A stretch of DNA of 64,000 nucleotides, taken from assembly GCF_041514305.1 (NCBI RefSeq), contig NZ_JBGMWH010000003.1:124001-188000 (forward strand), given 5' to 3'. The notes below the pieces were generated by a model. It was not told the origin of the DNA, did no database searches, and worked only from the letters and a program-made list of their open reading frames with translations. Shown here piece by piece: positions 62,140 through 64,000 of this stretch. The translations under genes and the position numbers were made by a program. Source of the stretch: Salinarimonas chemoclinalis (GTDB lineage Bacteria; Pseudomonadota; Alphaproteobacteria; Rhizobiales; Beijerinckiaceae). Positions within the stretch are counted from its first letter, which is position 1, and the number at the start of each line of letters is the position of its first letter.

Positions 62140-63822
62140 TCACCCTCGCTTCGCCAGCGCCGCCGCGCGCAGCCCCGCGAGCGTCGCGGTCGGGGTGATC
62201 GTCTCCGGATCGATGAGGAGATGCAGGATCGCGGGCAGGCCCGACGCCATCGCCCGCGCGAGGGCGGGGGCGAAGTCCGCGGTACGCGTCACCGTCTCGC
62301 CGTGGCCGCCGAAGGCGCGGGCGTAGGCGGCGAAGTCGGGGTTCCTCAGGGCCGTCGCGGTCACCCGGCCGGGGTATTCCCGTTCCTGGTGCATGCGGAT
62401 CGTGCCGTACATGCCGTTGTCGACGACGACGACGACGATCGGCAGGTCGTATTGCACGGCGGTGGCGAATTCCTGGCCGTTCATCAGGAAGCAGCCGTCG
62501 CCGGCGAAGGCGACGACCGTGCGACCGGGATGGAGACGCTTGGCCGCGACCGCGGCGGGCACGCCGTAGCCCATCGAGCCCGAGGTCGGCGCGAGCTGCG
62601 TGCCCCAGCGCCGGAACCGGTGGAAGCGGTGGACCCAGGTGGCGTAGTTGCCCGCGCCGTTGCACAGGATCGCGTCCGCCGGCAGCTCCTCGGCGAAATG
62701 CGCCATCACGGCGCCCATCTGCAGGTCGCCGGGATGCGTGATGGCGCGCGGGTCCGACCATGCGCGGTAGGCGGCGTGCGCCTCCTCCGCCGCGCCGGCC
62801 CAGGGGATCGTGCCGGGCGGCTGGACGCCCTCGAGCGCCGCGGTGAAGGCGGTCGGCGCGGCGTTGATCGCCAGACGCGGGCGGTAGACACGCCCGAGCT
62901 CCTCCGGATCCGGATGGACGTGGACGAGATCGACGCCGGGATCGGGGATGCCGAAGAGCGCGTAGGACTGGCTCGGGATCTCCGACAGCCGCCCGCCGAC
63001 CGCCAGCACGAGGTCCGCCTCGCGGATGCGCGCGAGCAGCTTCGGGTTGACGCCGAGCCCGAGATCTCCGGCGTAGCAGGGGTGATCGTGCGCAAACAGC
63101 ATCTGCCGGCGGAAGGTGCAGGCGACGGGGAGCGCGAAACGCTCGGCGAACCGGGTGAACCGCGCCACCGCCGCCTCGCTCCAGCGCGAGCCACCGACGA
63201 GCGCGACCGGCCGCTTCGCCGCCCAGAGCAGCTTCTGCAGCTCGGCCATCTGCGCGAGGCCGGGATGCGTCTCGACGGGTGCGAAGGGCGGCGCGTCGGC
63301 GACGGCGGCCTCCTCGGTCAGCACGTCCTCCGGCAGCGCGATCACCACGGGGCCGGGTCGGCCGGACGTGGCGACGTGGAAGGCGCGCGAGACGATCTCC
63401 GGGATGCGGACGGGATCGTCGATCTCGGTCGCCCACTTGGCGATCGTGCCGAACACGGCGCGGTAGTCGAGCTCCTGGAAGGCCTCGCGCTCCCTCGTCT
63501 CCCGCGCGACCTGTCCGACGAAGAGGATCATCGGCGTCGAATCCTGGCGGGCGATGTGCAGCCCCGGCGCGGCGTTGGTGGCGCCCGGCCCGCGGGTGAC
63601 GAGGCAGATCCCCGGCCTGCCGGTGAGCTTGCCGTGCGCCTCGGCCATCATCGCGGCGCCGCCCTCCTGCCGGCAGACGGTGAGCGCGACGTCCGCGTCG
63701 TGGAGCGCATCGAGCACCGCGAGGTAGCTCTCGCCGGGCACGCAGAAGGCGTGGGAGGCGCCGTGGACCCGCAGCTGATCGACGAGGATCCGCCCGCCGG
63801 TGCGGAGGGGATGAATGGTCAT
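62140..63822 (-). CDS. Thiamine-diphosphate-dependent enzyme, acetolactate synthase-like
   Basis: 560 residues from ATG 63822. The three-domain ThDP layout is clear: N-terminal CRQEGGAAMMAEAHGKLTGR with the activating Glu, central domain, and the C-terminal ThDP motif GDGCFLMNGQEFATAVQYDL ending in DNGMYG. The N-terminal LVTRGPGATNAAPGLHIARQ is typical of acetolactate synthase and relatives. No regulatory small subunit (ilvH) is seen nearby, so it may be a catabolic relative such as glyoxylate carboligase, sulfoacetaldehyde or benzoylformate-type enzyme. Substrate unresolved. Confidence 0.9.
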   Translation of the reverse strand: MTIHPLRTGGRILVDQLRVHGASHAFCVPGESYLAVLDALHDADVALTVCRQEGGAAMMAEAHGKLTGRPGICLVTRGPGATNAAPGLHIARQDSTPMILFVGQVARETREREAFQELDYRAVFGTIAKWATEIDDPVRIPEIVSRAFHVATSGRPGPVVIALPEDVLTEEAAVADAPPFAPVETHPGLAQMAELQKLLWAAKRPVALVGGSRWSEAAVARFTRFAERFALPVACTFRRQMLFAHDHPCYAGDLGLGVNPKLLARIREADLVLAVGGRLSEIPSQSYALFGIPDPGVDLVHVHPDPEELGRVYRPRLAINAAPTAFTAALEGVQPPGTIPWAGAAEEAHAAYRAWSDPRAITHPGDLQMGAVMAHFAEELPADAILCNGAGNYATWVHRFHRFRRWGTQLAPTSGSMGYGVPAAVAAKRLHPGRTVVAFAGDGCFLMNGQEFATAVQYDLPIVVVVVDNGMYGTIRMHQEREYPGRVTATALRNPDFAAYARAFGGHGETVTRTADFAPALARAMASGLPAILHLLIDPETITPTATLAGLRAAALAKRG

Positions 63823-63858
63823 GGGGTCACTCCGAAGCGGGGTTCGAACGGTGCCGGC

Positions 63859-63998
63859 GCGCTCCCGCCCCATCGGGGCGGGAACGGCGAGCGGAGCGAG
63901 CCGGGGGCGGTGTTGCGCGTGCCTCGCTCCGCGGCGGTGCACGACAGGCCGGCCGCCCTTCCCCTTCCCTGTAGGGGAAGGTGGCTCGGCGCGCAGCG
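63859..63998. repeat. REP-like composite palindrome at the window end
   Basis: Opens with GCTCCCGCCCCATCGGGGCG, identical over 21 bases to the element at about 19490. After about 80 bases a second hairpin (CCTTCCCCTTCCCTGTAGG and its complement) follows, ending in a GGTGGC-type edge. It is upstream of the thiamine-diphosphate enzyme, in a gene-free stretch. Confidence 0.6.
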
Positions 63999-64000
63999 CC

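Overview
The window is GC-rich (roughly 70% or more by eye) bacterial chromosome from an alphaproteobacterium, most likely of the Hyphomicrobiales (Rhizobiales). Support comes from the DUF2125 protein, an adh-lpxXL pair of the kind that acylates rhizobial lipid A, CtrA-type boxes (TTAA-N7-TTAAC), an alphaproteobacterial tad/cpa Flp pilus locus and a form I cox (aerobic CO dehydrogenase) cluster. Nearly all genes share the same G/C-ending codons. The clear exception is a lower-GC toxin-antitoxin-like pair at 44.7-45.8 kb.

Layout. 0-8 kb: end of an XRE regulator, metK, a RES-Xre toxin-antitoxin module, asd, two hypothetical genes, chaC, a DUF2125 protein and a secreted protein. 8.3-10.3 kb: a three-gene leftward operon of unknown function with a winged-helix protein; its first gene is frameshifted. 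10.4-19.5 kb: coxC-M-S-L-D-E-F-G for CO oxidation, with three 20-21 bp phased repeats upstream of coxM and a large inverted repeat between coxL and coxD. 19.7-24.2 kb: an amidohydrolase, a SpoU RNA methyltransferase and a soluble double-PAS chemoreceptor behind a perfect CtrA box. 24.3-26.1 kb: a restriction-modification remnant with an intact methyltransferase and a broken nuclease gene. 26.2-31.1 kb: a membrane PQQ dehydrogenase, then a LysR regulator divergent from mmsA. 31.2-32.5 kb: a second RES-Xre module. 32.6-38.5 kb: adh-lpxXL, a DUF1223 protein, gamma-glutamyltransferase and MepA. 38.6-39.9 kb: a small peptide gene and an MvdC/D-like ATP-grasp ligase, a likely graspetide (omega-ester RiPP) cluster, followed by an EamA transporter. 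41.1-48.0 kb: a 26-residue membrane peptide, rlmN, mnmE and mnmG, with a Panacea-domain pair inserted between mnmE and mnmG. 48.1-51.1 kb: a translationally coupled type III polyketide synthase, methyltransferase and FAD oxidoreductase. 51.1-61.2 kb: the Flp pilus locus (two pilins, cpaA, cpaB-C-D-E-F, tadB, tadC, on the minus strand) and a divergent protein resembling the CpaC N-terminal domain. 61.3-64 kb: a LutA-like iron-sulfur protein, a thiamine-diphosphate enzyme and a REP-like repeat.

How it fits together. The cox cluster has the form I signature AYRCSFR in CoxL, so this organism should oxidise CO with O2. CoxC is a membrane sensor with a LytTR DNA-binding domain, and the direct repeats before coxM are its obvious candidate target. 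The chemoreceptor and both pilus transcription units carry CtrA-like sites, suggesting cell-cycle control of motility and attachment. The graspetide pair is the best candidate for an undescribed system: the precursor has a microviridin-like leader helix (PFVLAFVE) but a core tail that matches no motif I know. I saw no tRNA, rRNA, CRISPR array, transposase or prophage.
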